A stretch of 26,327 nucleotides of DNA, taken from assembly GCA_964408025.1 (NCBI GenBank), contig CAYOXX010000038.1, positions 1-26,327 on the forward strand, in the 5' to 3' direction. This stretch comes from CAYOXX01 sp964408025 (GTDB lineage Bacteria > Acidobacteriota > DATKUA01). Of this stretch, positions 15,490 through 23,344 are shown one piece after another; the stretch's first letter is position 1, and every line of letters begins with the position of its first letter. Both the position numbers and the translations under genes were made by a program. The notes beneath the pieces are model-generated. The model had not been told where the DNA came from, ran no database searches, and was given only the letters and a program-made list of their open reading frames with translations.

Positions 15490-16592
15490 CTTTTCGACCT
15501 GCGGTTTCCGTCGCCGAGCATCTCGACGAACGCCTCTACCCGGGTCTTGAGTTGCCCGCTCTCGGCCGCCGAGTAGTCGCGGTCGACATGTAGCAGCGGG
15601 ATTCCGACCTCCTCGAGGGCCGCGCGGACGCGCGGGAGGTCGGACTGCACCAGGTCGCAGAACTTCAGCGAATGGTAAACGACTCCGTCGACTTCCGCCC
15701 CACTGGCCAGTTCGAGCAGGCGACGCACCCGCTCCCCCGCCCCGGCCATTCTCGCGCAGGGGGCTCGCTGCAGGTAGCGCCTGGCCAAGCCGCGAAGCGG
15801 CTCGAGCGATTCGTCGACGAGTCCGTCGAAGTGGCGCGAGGCAGAGCAGAGATCGTCTGCCACCACATCACCGCCGCTCTCCTCAATCAGCAGTTCCATG
15901 ACGGGACCGTCCGCGACGCCGCCGCACAGCAGCAGCCTCGGGCCCCCGCCGCTAGAGGCCGGCTCCCGCCCTTCCGACTCGACGGCGGCCAGGAAGCGCT
16001 CCGCCTCGGCGTTGAACAACTGCCCATCGGCCGACATTGCACCGCGCGCGATGGCGAAGAACTCGGGACCGGAGACCTTCCCCTCGCTGCGCAGAGCCGA
16101 GAAACGCGCCACGAGCCCGCGTGTTTGGTTTGCCGTCGCGATCGCCTCGGCGATGTCGTCGTCGCCGACCGGGCGGCCTGCTTCCTTCCCGAGGGCGGAG
16201 CGCAGACTTTCGAGCTGGCGGATTAGGAACTCCTCGGCCAGGTGTTCGCGACGGCGCGGCAAGTCCAGCCGGAAGGAAAAGCGCGAGCCGACGTAGAGGG
16301 TCCAGATGTCGGCGAGCCGCCGCATGGCGTCGCATGAGGCTACGAAGACCACCCCGCGAAGACCCTCCGCACCGCCGGATAGGGCGGCGCCGAGCAAGCT
16401 GCGAACGTAGGGGCAGAAGCTGGCCGGCAGATAGGCCTCGGCGCTCTCCGTCGGCCGCTCGCCGGAGCTCAACCTCACGGGTGCAAAGCCGGCGGCCGCG
16501 ATCAGCTCCTCCTGGGTGTAGGAGCAGAACCAACCGATTGTTTCCCGCTCACCTGCGGGGCGACATTTTTCAAGCCGGAAACGTGTCTGCAT
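15486..16592 (-). CDS. 2-hydroxyacyl-CoA dehydratase family (HGD-D) subunit
   Basis: The 368-aa protein has the usual length and landmarks of the family. GWFCSYTQEELIAAAGFAPV at the N-terminus is followed by SFCPYVRSLLG and VASCDAMRRLADIW. Near the C-terminus come YHSLKFCDLVQSDLP and GIPLLHVDRDYS. The Cys of these segments are candidate [4Fe-4S] ligands. It should pair with the HGD-D half of the next gene as a heterodimer reduced by the fused activator. GGGAG precedes the ATG. Its stop overlaps the next start by 4 bp, so stoichiometric, coupled translation is likely. A gap of 49 bp separates it from the GntR regulator upstream, so the four genes are probably one operon. It acts in the cytoplasm; the acyl-CoA substrate cannot be read from the sequence. 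Confidence 0.92.
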   Translation of the reverse strand: MQTRFRLEKCRPAGERETIGWFCSYTQEELIAAAGFAPVRLSSGERPTESAEAYLPASFCPYVRSLLGAALSGGAEGLRGVVFVASCDAMRRLADIWTLYVGSRFSFRLDLPRRREHLAEEFLIRQLESLRSALGKEAGRPVGDDDIAEAIATANQTRGLVARFSALRSEGKVSGPEFFAIARGAMSADGQLFNAEAERFLAAVESEGREPASSGGGPRLLLCGGVADGPVMELLIEESGGDVVADDLCSASRHFDGLVDESLEPLRGLARRYLQRAPCARMAGAGERVRRLLELASGAEVDGVVYHSLKFCDLVQSDLPRVRAALEEVGIPLLHVDRDYSAAESGQLKTRVEAFVEMLGDGNRRSKR

Positions 16593-16641
16593 CGCTCCCG
16601 CCCTATCAGCCTACGGAGCCGCCGTGCGGCGGGCCGGCGCG

Positions 16642-17337
16642 CTACCTCAGGATGCTGTCCAGCAGCAGGCGGCGGGTGCTGTCGAAGTGCCCGTCAACCG
16701 ACATCTCTATCTCCCTGCGGTCGCCGCCGCGCAGGGCCGCCAGGATCCTGCGGTGCTCATGCTGGGTGGCCTCGGTGCGGTCGGGGTCGGCCAGGAAGTA
16801 GGTGTAGATGCGGATGTGGTGGTCGTAGATGCGGGAGAGGATCTCCATCAGCTCGGCGTTGCCGGCCGCCTCGGCGATCTTGGCGTGGAAGGCCATGTTC
16901 AGCCTGGCGAGCTGGAGGCTGCTTTTAACCTCCACCGCCTCCATGTCCCCCAGCACTTCATCCAGCTCCCGGAAGCGGGTCTCGTCGATACTCCCGACCG
17001 CCTTGACGAACGCGAAGCGCTCCAGGACGTGGCGCAGTTCGAGCTGGTCCATCATCCTCTTAATGTCGAACTCGGGGACGATGATTCCCTTGCGCGGCAC
17101 AACCGTCAGCAGGCGCTCGTCATGCAGCCGCTGCACCGCCTCGCGCACAGGCGTCCGCCCCATGCCGTCGAGGACGCGGGTGAGGTCGTTGATGCTGATG
17201 AACTCACCCGAGGGGAAGGCGTTGCGCAGGATCTCCTCTTTTATCCTGCGGTAGGCGCTCTCAGCCAGCGAAAGCCCACCGCCACGGCGACCGCTGCCCC
17301 GCTCCCGCCTCGTTGCCTTCTTCGCCTCAGTCCCCAT
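16642..17337 (-). CDS. GntR-family transcriptional regulator, FadR/FCD subfamily
   Basis: The 231-aa protein has a basic N-terminal extension and a winged helix-turn-helix at ~25-90, with SAYRRIKEEILRNAFPSGE, GRTPVREAVQRLHDE and LLTVVPRKGIIV. An all-helical FCD ligand-binding domain spans ~95-225 and holds the usual metal or acid-binding His (LNMAFHAKIAEAAGN, EHRRILAALRGGD, GHFDSTRR). FCD regulators typically sense organic acids or acyl-derived metabolites. Located inside the dehydratase cluster, it is the likely local regulator. The start was placed at the ATG with GAGGAG 6 nt before it; an upstream GTG would add 12 residues. The operator is not identified. Confidence 0.93.
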   Translation of the reverse strand: MGTEAKKATRRERGSGRRGGGLSLAESAYRRIKEEILRNAFPSGEFISINDLTRVLDGMGRTPVREAVQRLHDERLLTVVPRKGIIVPEFDIKRMMDQLELRHVLERFAFVKAVGSIDETRFRELDEVLGDMEAVEVKSSLQLARLNMAFHAKIAEAAGNAELMEILSRIYDHHIRIYTYFLADPDRTEATQHEHRRILAALRGGDRREIEMSVDGHFDSTRRLLLDSILR

Positions 17338-17369
17338 CCAGAACTCCTCTCGAGTCAGCCGATTCGCCT

Positions 17370-18701
17370 TCACATCCTATCAGTTCCACCGCTATTCTCG
17401 CTATCCGCCGGCATCGGGAGGCTGAGCCAGCCGAGCAGCCGCTCGAGGGAGTCGATCACCAGGTCGGCCTCATGCAGCTCCTCGGGCGGCAGCGTGGAGG
17501 TCAGGCCCACAGTGAGCAGCCCCGCGGCCCTGGCCGACCGGATGCCCATGGGAGCGTTCTCGATGACGACAGCATCGCCGGCAGGGAGTGCCAGACGCTC
17601 CAGGGCCGTGGCGTAGGGCTCGGCATCGGGTTTGCCCTGCCCAACGTGGTCTCCCGTAACGACGACCTCGAAGAGCCCCAGTTGCTCCGTTGAGAGGAGC
17701 CTCTCGACGTCCGCCTTCATCGAGCCGGTTACAAGCGCCAGGCGCCGCCCGCCGGCGCGCAACGCCCGACAGACCGAGAACGCCTCCGGCCTCGGCGCTA
17801 TCTGCGGGAAGCCCCTGAATATTTCGTGCACCCTGCCGCCGACCTTTTCGATCGTCGACTCGTCGGCTGTCTTGCCCGCCTGGCGGAAGAAGTAGTTCGC
17901 CGAGCGATCGGCGCCCTCGCCCTCATGGCGGTAGAACTCGATTTCTTCCGGCAACACACCCCACTCGGCCAGGGCGCAGCGCCAGGCGGCGTTGTAGTAG
18001 GGCATCGAGTCCAGCAGCACGCCGTCCAGGTCGAAGAGGAATGCCCGGGCGGCGCGCACCCTCTCCCGGGTCTCCTCGTCGAGGTCGATCCAGACGTTGG
18101 TCTGCTCGCGCCAGTTGAGGTTGACGGCGCGCACGAAGGCGCGATCGGGTAAAAAGTCGATGACGGAGACGGCGCAGGGCGGCTGGCGCAGCGTGCGGAA
18201 GCTGCCCAGCGGGATGTCGAGCACGCGGCAGAGAATCGCCTTGTTGACCGAGTGGTGGGCCACCAGCAGCACCGTCTCCTTCGGGTGCCGCTCAAGCAGC
18301 GGCTCCAGCGCCCCCCAGACCCGCTCCTGCAGCTGCCCGAGATCCTCCCCGCCGGGCATGACGACGCCGGCCGGGTCGGAACGCCAGGCCTCGAGCAGGC
18401 CCGGGAAGCGCGCGAGGATCTCCGCCTCGTTGAGGCCGTCGAGCTCGCCGATATGCATCTCGCGGAATCCCTTGACTCGAACCGGCGCGACGTCGCGCCC
18501 CGCGAGCAGAATCTCGGCGGAGCGGGCGGCACGGCGCAGGTCGGAGCTGTAGGCCGCGTCGAAGCGTACGGAGCGCAAGGAGCGGGCCAGCTCTCGCGCC
18601 TGCTCCTCACCCGCCGGCGACAGCGGCCGGTCCGCCCAGCCCTGGAAGCGGTTCTCCAGGTTCCAATCCGTCTCGCCGTGTCTGACCAGGTAGAGCCGCA
18701 T
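17370..18701 (-). CDS. Fusion of a histidine phosphatase and a HAD-superfamily phosphatase
   Basis: The 443-aa protein has two catalytic domains. Residues 1-~205 are a phosphoglycerate mutase/PhoE-like histidine phosphatase: LVRHGETDW with nucleophile H8, the acid region REMHIGELDG, and LVAHHSVNKAI near 145. Residues ~218-430 are a beta-phosphoglucomutase-like HAD enzyme: FLFDLDGVLLDS (nucleophile Asp and acid Asp), LVTGSMKADVERLL, GKPDAEPY (motif III Lys) and VIENAPMGI, where motif IV reads E-N. The start is the ATG preceded by GGGGAGGGG. It lies 33 bp upstream of the GntR gene and is probably the first gene of the dehydratase operon. It might remove phosphate from two successive intermediates, or repair side products. 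The substrate is unknown. Confidence 0.92.
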   Translation of the reverse strand: MRLYLVRHGETDWNLENRFQGWADRPLSPAGEEQARELARSLRSVRFDAAYSSDLRRAARSAEILLAGRDVAPVRVKGFREMHIGELDGLNEAEILARFPGLLEAWRSDPAGVVMPGGEDLGQLQERVWGALEPLLERHPKETVLLVAHHSVNKAILCRVLDIPLGSFRTLRQPPCAVSVIDFLPDRAFVRAVNLNWREQTNVWIDLDEETRERVRAARAFLFDLDGVLLDSMPYYNAAWRCALAEWGVLPEEIEFYRHEGEGADRSANYFFRQAGKTADESTIEKVGGRVHEIFRGFPQIAPRPEAFSVCRALRAGGRRLALVTGSMKADVERLLSTEQLGLFEVVVTGDHVGQGKPDAEPYATALERLALPAGDAVVIENAPMGIRSARAAGLLTVGLTSTLPPEELHEADLVIDSLERLLGWLSLPMPADSENSGGTDRM

Positions 18702-18878
18702 CGCTTCCCCTCCCCACGGGAAGATAGCACACGCCGGCGGCGGATTGCCAAGCACGCTACGGCGGGCGGTGTGCGGGAGCCTCCGCGCCGAAGCCGTCGT
18801 TAACCGAGCTGTGCCGACCACTCGCAGCGCGTTGACCGCCGGCGGCGCAGCCGCTACCATGCCGCCACGGAGGCTGGA

Positions 18879-19475
18879 ATGGCCGAACAGATTCTGGTTG
18901 TGCGGGCCGACGAGCTGCGCCGTCACATCGATTTCCAGGGTTTCGTCCCACTCGACGAGGGCGAGGTGCAGCAGCTCTATGAAGCGCTCGAGGTTCTACC
19001 GCTCGAGCGGGATCGCGCCGAGCACGATCCGTCGTTCAAGCAGCTCGTTGCCTACTCCGTGGTCCGCTGCGGCGGCAGGTACTTAACCTACACGCGCGGC
19101 AAGAGGCAGGGCGAGGCCCGCTTGCGGGGCAACCGCTCGATCGGCTTCGGCGGCCACATCAACAGCGGCGACCAGTCCTCGCTGTTCCTCGACGACATGC
19201 TCAAGGCCGCCGCCTACCGCGAGCTCGACGAGGAGATCGCCGTCCCCGCCGGCACCGTACTCCGCCTCGCCGGGCTCCTCAACGACGACGACAACGACGT
19301 TGGCCGCGTCCATCTCGGCTTGGTGTACCTGGCCGAGTTGCGCGAACCGGACGTCGGGAAGCGGGAGCAGTCGATCGCCCAGCTCCTCTTCGCCGCTCCC
19401 GAGGAGCTCGCCCGCGACCGCGAGCAGTTCGAGACCTGGAGCCGCATCCTCATCGACCACCTCGGCGAGCTGTAG
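18879..19475 (+). CDS. Nudix-like hydrolase, divergent
   Basis: In the 198-aa protein, SIGFGGHINSGD (near residue 88) and AAYRELDEEI (near 110) form a Nudix box with a longer spacing than usual. The REL-x-EE metal-binding core is intact. The N-terminal ~80 residues (FVPLDEGEVQQLYEALEVLP, then YSVVRCGGRYLTYTRGK) form the beta strands before the box. The family cleaves nucleoside diphosphates linked to X; the substrate is not predictable. GGAGG lies 6 nt before the ATG. It is divergent from the phosphatase-fusion gene, with 177 bp between them. Confidence 0.87.
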   Translation: MAEQILVVRADELRRHIDFQGFVPLDEGEVQQLYEALEVLPLERDRAEHDPSFKQLVAYSVVRCGGRYLTYTRGKRQGEARLRGNRSIGFGGHINSGDQSSLFLDDMLKAAAYRELDEEIAVPAGTVLRLAGLLNDDDNDVGRVHLGLVYLAELREPDVGKREQSIAQLLFAAPEELARDREQFETWSRILIDHLGEL

Positions 19476-19590
19476 CCGCCGGCGCGGCGCCGGATCGGCC
19501 CACGCTGAATTCATCGCTCGCCCTCCCGCTAGGGATTTGATAAAATGCAAATAGGAATCTAGGCTGCAACGCAGACGTAGGAGGACTATT

Positions 19591-19665
19591 ATGAAACGCA
19601 TTGTTACTCTACTTCTGTTAGCTCTTCCAATCCTGTTGCTGTTTGCAGGGTGCGCTTCGATCTGA
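19591..19665 (+). CDS. 24-residue lipoprotein (signal peptide plus four residues)
   Basis: A strong TAGGAGGA site 7-8 nt before the ATG precedes an open frame of 24 codons. It has two basic residues (K2, R3), a run of Leu and Ile, and a lipobox F-A-G-C with Cys at 21, then A-S-I and TGA. If processed by Lgt and LspA, the mature product is a four-residue lipopeptide. The composition and ribosome site argue for a real gene. It resembles tiny lipoproteins of the entericidin/lysis-protein type in design, not in sequence. The alternative is a lipoprotein gene truncated by a premature stop; the frame stays open after the TGA, but it then overlaps the next gene and looks non-coding. Confidence 0.62.
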   Translation: MKRIVTLLLLALPILLLFAGCASI

Positions 19666-19762
19666 ACGGGCTGCTTGCTCCAACAGCCAGACGCCTGCGC
19701 TGCGGCCGCTCTCGACTCAAGGGGGATGAATAGTGATACCATCCAGATCCCCGGAGAGCATA

Positions 19763-20185
19763 GTGATTGCGCGTGCTATCAAATTAGCAACGCTGGGTGT
19801 CTTACTGGTCTTCGCTGCGTGCGATTCGCCTGCCGGGCAGTCGAGGTCGTCATCTAGCTCGCCGGCAGCGCCGGACCCTGAGACGGAAGCAACGGCCTTC
19901 AGGGCGGCGGAGGAGCTGATCTTGGCCACACTGCGCGGTCCAGCGGCGGTTCGCGTCGCGGAGAAGCGGATTCTAGATCGTAAAGGCAACAAGTTACTGT
20001 TGGCTTGCGAGGTTGTTCGGGAGAACGACCGCGGCGTCGTGACTCGCGACACCTACTGGACCATCGTGGAGGTGGACCCGTCCGATCCCGACAGCTATTC
20101 GTACAACCGCGCCTTCGCCGTCAGGAGGGCGACCGGCGCAATCGCGGCCGACCTGATCGCCTTCAAGCTTGCCAACCAGTGGTAG
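19763..20185 (+). CDS. Lipoprotein of unknown function
   Basis: The 140-aa product has a lipoprotein signal peptide (VIARAIKLATLGVLLVFAAC-DS) and a Ser/Pro-rich linker. A ~100-residue domain follows (AAEELILATLRGPAAVRVAE, LLLACEVVRENDRGVVTRDT, YWTIVEVDPS). Two GTG starts are possible. I prefer 19763, with GGAG 6 nt before it and a conventional n-region; 19733 with a G-run before it would add 10 residues. The strand-rich domain resembles no family I can name. It probably faces the periplasm. It sits between two other genes for exported products. Confidence 0.75.
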   Translation: MIARAIKLATLGVLLVFAACDSPAGQSRSSSSSPAAPDPETEATAFRAAEELILATLRGPAAVRVAEKRILDRKGNKLLLACEVVRENDRGVVTRDTYWTIVEVDPSDPDSYSYNRAFAVRRATGAIAADLIAFKLANQW

Positions 20186-20273
20186 GGGCGTGGTGACGGC
20201 ATTGCTCTTGAGGCGCTGCCGCAAACCGGTGATAATTCGTAACGGAGTCGAACACCCGGAAGGAGGCGTTCCG

Positions 20274-21005
20274 ATGAGGAAGACTTTGTGGCGCGCTCTG
20301 ACCTGCGTGCTGGCCGTTTTCGCGCTCGCCGCTGTGCAGGAAGAGCAGGAGACGGGCGAGCTGGCCAGCTATCCGGTCCGCTGGGTCCACGGCGGCCAGA
20401 CTGACTTCGGCACCCTGAGCATCACCACGACCTCTATCATCTTCAGCGACGACGAGGGCGGGGAGACGAGCCTGCCTTATCTCTACCTCGATGTAGTACA
20501 AATTATCGAAGGGCGCTGGATACAGGTCCGCTCCAACCTGGAGACCGGCGCCTCCTGGGGCCTCAACGACGTTTACAACTTCGGCGTCATCGGCCAGATG
20601 CCCGGCGACGAGCTGATCGAGCGCGTAAACGAGCTGATCCTCGACGCCAAGCGCCAGAGGATCGGGGAAGCCGAGCTGCTGCCGGGCGAGCGCAGCCGCT
20701 ACCTGGTGTCCAAGATGGAGCGCATCGGCGACGATGCCGGCCTGCTGATCATAACCGAGGACGCCCTCCTCTACCGCAGCGACACCGGTGGCCGCGACCA
20801 CACCTGGGAGTACTCGACGCTGACCGGCGTCGAACTGCTGCGGACCGACCTGCTCAAGGTGCACACCACCGAGCGCTCGCTCTGGAAGCTCGGCGCCCAC
20901 AGGGCCTACCGCTTCATCTCGCAGACCGGCCCCTACGTCATCGAGGATCTCGCTTTCCTGATCCAGCGCATAGCGGAGGCCAACGAGGAAGCCGAGCAGC
21001 GTTAG
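20274..21005 (+). CDS. Exported protein with two similar PH/GRAM-like halves
   Basis: The 243-aa product starts at the ATG after GGAAGGAGGC, with a signal peptide (MRKTLWRALTCVLAVFALAA). Two similar segments follow: GTLSITTTSIIFSDDEGG then LPYLYLDVVQIIEGRWIQVR, and GLLIITEDALLYRSDTGGRD then YSTLTGVELLRTDLLKVHT. The pattern (strand, I-x-F/Y-x-SD-x-GG, then L..V followed by a strand) recalls bacterial PH or GRAM-like domains, here outside the cytoplasm. A Glu-rich helix ends the protein. Function is unknown. It lies 88 bp after the lipoprotein gene on the same strand. Confidence 0.82.
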   Translation: MRKTLWRALTCVLAVFALAAVQEEQETGELASYPVRWVHGGQTDFGTLSITTTSIIFSDDEGGETSLPYLYLDVVQIIEGRWIQVRSNLETGASWGLNDVYNFGVIGQMPGDELIERVNELILDAKRQRIGEAELLPGERSRYLVSKMERIGDDAGLLIITEDALLYRSDTGGRDHTWEYSTLTGVELLRTDLLKVHTTERSLWKLGAHRAYRFISQTGPYVIEDLAFLIQRIAEANEEAEQR

Positions 21006-21265
21006 CAGCCCGCTGGCCGCTCCGGCACCATGAGCAAGGGATTGGCGGATCAAGGCGCACCGGCAACGCGCCACACCGGTATTACCGAATCCGTCGCGAT
21101 GGTGTTCTCGAAACCCCCTCGAAGTGTGCGGGGCCGAATGAGCAATACCGCTCAGGAACCTCCGGCGGAAGGCCGAAGTCCTGGAGTCGAGGAGCGCGGT
21201 CGCGGGCGTCGCTTGATATCAGCGGTATAATATTTCACCTGTTTTACTAAGCGGGGGGCCAAGCG

Positions 21266-21607
21266 GTGGCCGTAAAGCTGGGAGGCTGGGCCGACGATCC
21301 GGTGGTGACGATGCTCTGCGACCGTCTGACGCAGATCGAGGGGGCGGTCGAACAGAAGACGCCGCAACGCTGCCACGTCAAGCTCAAGGGGGCGACGATC
21401 GCATCACTAGGAGTCGATAGAGGCCGGCCGGTGGTCGAGTTCCGGCCGCGGCGAGACGACTACGCGGCGGCCCACGGCTCCCGCTTCGCGCGTCCGCACC
21501 CGCTGACCGCGATGGCCCGCGACGGCTGGCTCCAGGCCCGCCCCGCCGAAGGGGCCGAGGCTGAGCAGGTGCTCGCTTGGATCCTGGCCGCGGCAGAAGA
21601 GGTCTAG
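21266..21607 (+). CDS. Small hypothetical protein
   Basis: This 113-aa frame starts with GTG, preceded by GGGGGG at a workable distance. The product is soluble and basic in the middle (VKLKGATIASLGVDRGRPVV, then FRPRRDDY) and ends in a Glu/Ala helix (AEAEQVLAWILAAAEEV). A TATAAT at 21226-21231 lies 35 nt upstream, but no matching -35 is seen. The 260 bp before it otherwise holds nothing. The shape (a short alpha/beta protein with an RDGWL segment) is reminiscent of DUF5655/YdhG-like small proteins, without certainty. Confidence 0.62.
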   Translation: MAVKLGGWADDPVVTMLCDRLTQIEGAVEQKTPQRCHVKLKGATIASLGVDRGRPVVEFRPRRDDYAAAHGSRFARPHPLTAMARDGWLQARPAEGAEAEQVLAWILAAAEEV

Positions 21608-21653
21608 CACCTACCACCGGCAACCCTTACCCGGCGGCCCGGACAAGCGGCTA

Positions 21654-22811
21654 TCAGTCGGCGGCGATCTCCCTCACAGCCTCCACCAGCGCATCGGGCC
21701 AGTCGTCGCCGGTGAGGCAGGAGAAGCTGGCCCTAACCGTCCCCAGCGGTCCCGTGCCGATAGTCTCGTGGCAGAGCGGCGCGCAGTGCAGCCCGGAGCG
21801 GGTGACGATGCGGTAGCGCCGCCGCAGAATCTCGTCGACCTCATCGACGCCGTGGCCCTCTATGGTGAAGGAAACGACGGCCCCCTTCTCCACGTCGGCG
21901 GGGGGACCCCACACCGTCACGCCATCGGTGGCCCGCAGGCCCTCCTCGCACTCGCGGCGCAGCCGCATGATCCGCGAGCGCACCCGCTCCAAACCGCGCT
22001 TTCGCAGGAAGCCGACGCCCGCGCGCAGCCCGACTATGCCGACGTAGTTCACGGTCCCCGCCTCGTAGCGGATCGGCAGCCCCGCCGGCTGCAGCGAGTG
22101 GGCGCTCTGCACGCCGGTGCCGCCCTGTTTGCGGGGGCGCAGCTCCACGCCCTCGCCGACGTAGAGGCCGCCAATTCCGGTCGGACCAAGCAGATACTTG
22201 TGGCCGGTGAAGGCCATTAGGTCGATCTTCATCCGCCCGACGTCGACATCGAGAACTCCGGCGCTCTGAGCGGCGTCGACCAGGAAGATCACGCCCCGGC
22301 GTCGGCAGATGCCGCCCAACTCCTCCACCGGCGCGATAGTGCCGACGACGTTGCTGAGGTGGTTGACCGCCAGCAACCTGGTGTCGGGGCGCAGGGCCTC
22401 ACCGATTCGCTCGGCACTCAGGCGACCGTCTCTGTCGCTGGGCACAACCGTCAGCTTAATGCGCCCCTCCGCCTCGAGCGTGCGCAGCGGGCGCAGGACC
22501 GAATTGTGGTCGTTGGTGGTGGTCACGGCATGACCGCCGCCCTCCCCCAGCAGACCATGGATCGCCAGGTTGAGGCCGTCGGTCGCGTTCGAGCAGAAGA
22601 TCAGTCTCGCGGCGTCGGGGCAGCCGAAAAAGTTAGCCAGGTCCTCGCGCGCCAGGCGGACGAGGTCCCTCGTGCCGGCCTCCTCGCCGCGGCCGCTCAT
22701 CGCAGGCGGGTCGGACAGCGCCGCAGCCACCGTCTCCACAACCTCCAGCGGCTTCGGGTAGCTGGTGGCCGAATTGTTCAGGTAATACACTTTCTCTGCA
22801 CCGGTCGGCAT
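21654..22811 (-). CDS. Cysteine desulfurase family protein (class V aminotransferase fold)
   Basis: This 385-aa PLP enzyme has YYLNNSATSYPKP at the N-terminus, an SNATDGLNLAIHGLL segment, PLP-binding VDAAQSAG, and Lys in FTGHKYLLGPTGIGG near residue 204. The C-terminal Cys loop reads TRSGLHCAPLCHETIGT. The wording matches the stand-alone 'cysteine desulfurase family' rather than IscS, NifS or SufS proper, so it may move sulfur from cysteine for iron-sulfur, tRNA or cofactor assembly. A second Cys occurs where Ala is usual (CAPLCH). GGAGGAG precedes the ATG. It lies downstream of the 113-aa gene but beyond a terminator, so it is probably separately transcribed. No IscU- or SufE-like partner is nearby. 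Confidence 0.93.
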   Translation of the reverse strand: MPTGAEKVYYLNNSATSYPKPLEVVETVAAALSDPPAMSGRGEEAGTRDLVRLAREDLANFFGCPDAARLIFCSNATDGLNLAIHGLLGEGGGHAVTTTNDHNSVLRPLRTLEAEGRIKLTVVPSDRDGRLSAERIGEALRPDTRLLAVNHLSNVVGTIAPVEELGGICRRRGVIFLVDAAQSAGVLDVDVGRMKIDLMAFTGHKYLLGPTGIGGLYVGEGVELRPRKQGGTGVQSAHSLQPAGLPIRYEAGTVNYVGIVGLRAGVGFLRKRGLERVRSRIMRLRRECEEGLRATDGVTVWGPPADVEKGAVVSFTIEGHGVDEVDEILRRRYRIVTRSGLHCAPLCHETIGTGPLGTVRASFSCLTGDDWPDALVEAVREIAAD

Positions 22812-22917
22812 CGCTCCTCCTGCCAGCGGGATTCTTGATATAATCTACTTCGACCGCCGGCGCCAATCAAGGGCTCGAGCGCCCACCGGCGCGGCGAGCA
22901 AGCAGTGTGGACAATAG

Positions 22918-22955
22918 CAAAATCCCGACGGGACCTCTCGGCGACCCGTCGGGAT
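22918..22955 (-). terminator. Rho-independent terminator of the 113-aa gene
   Basis: A perfect 11-bp inverted repeat ATCCCGACGGG/CCCGTCGGGAT with a 12-nt loop (22922-22955) runs, on the minus strand, into a short TTTT. It lies 26 bp past the stop of the 113-aa gene. The T tract is short. Confidence 0.72.
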
Positions 22956-22980
22956 GTGTACTCTTAAGCTCGAGGTCGAA

Positions 22981-23322
22981 CTACATTACCAATGTGATCA
23001 TCTTCTTGGCAGCGTTGAAATCCGGCTCGAACTTCTTGGCCTTCGTCACACCGATGTTAAAGTGCTTAAGGAACGCGCTACCGCTGATCAGGGCAGTGCC
23101 GCCAAGCATCGTGATCTTGCGCGCACCGCGACCCTTGCCGGTGCTCAGCTCGATACCGATGCGCTTGTTCGCCTTATCGTAGTACAGGAAGGCGTAGGTG
23201 TGTGACTTCACATCGTAGCTCTGAACCGATTTCGAGTTGAAAGCAATCTGACCATTCTTACGGATGCTCACGATATCTTTGGTACCTCTCGGGCGCTGAC
23301 CCTCATACTTTTCAAAAGCCAT
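22981..23322 (-). CDS. Conserved-looking 113-aa protein of unknown function, own promoter and terminator
   Basis: The product begins MAFEKYEGQRPRGTKDIVSI with AAAGGAGG before the ATG. It continues as a strand-rich domain (RKNGQIAFNSKSVQSYDVKS, then YAFLYYDKANKRIGIELSTG) and ends in ISGSAFLKHFNI plus a Lys-rich tail. It is small and basic (many Lys), which could suit nucleic-acid binding, but no family was recognised. An extended open frame upstream would run through the promoter and is not used. The near-consensus promoter and terminator suggest a well-expressed single-gene unit. Codon use is less GC-rich than its neighbours. Confidence 0.82.
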   Translation of the reverse strand: MAFEKYEGQRPRGTKDIVSIRKNGQIAFNSKSVQSYDVKSHTYAFLYYDKANKRIGIELSTGKGRGARKITMLGGTALISGSAFLKHFNIGVTKAKKFEPDFNAAKKMITLVM

Positions 23323-23344
23323 TTTTTTCCTCCTTTCAATCATC

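Noticed and set aside
19675..19857. Cys-rich frame continuing after the TGA of the 24-residue lipoprotein
   Set aside because: It overlaps the next lipoprotein gene in another frame and has no ribosome site; read-through is not supported.
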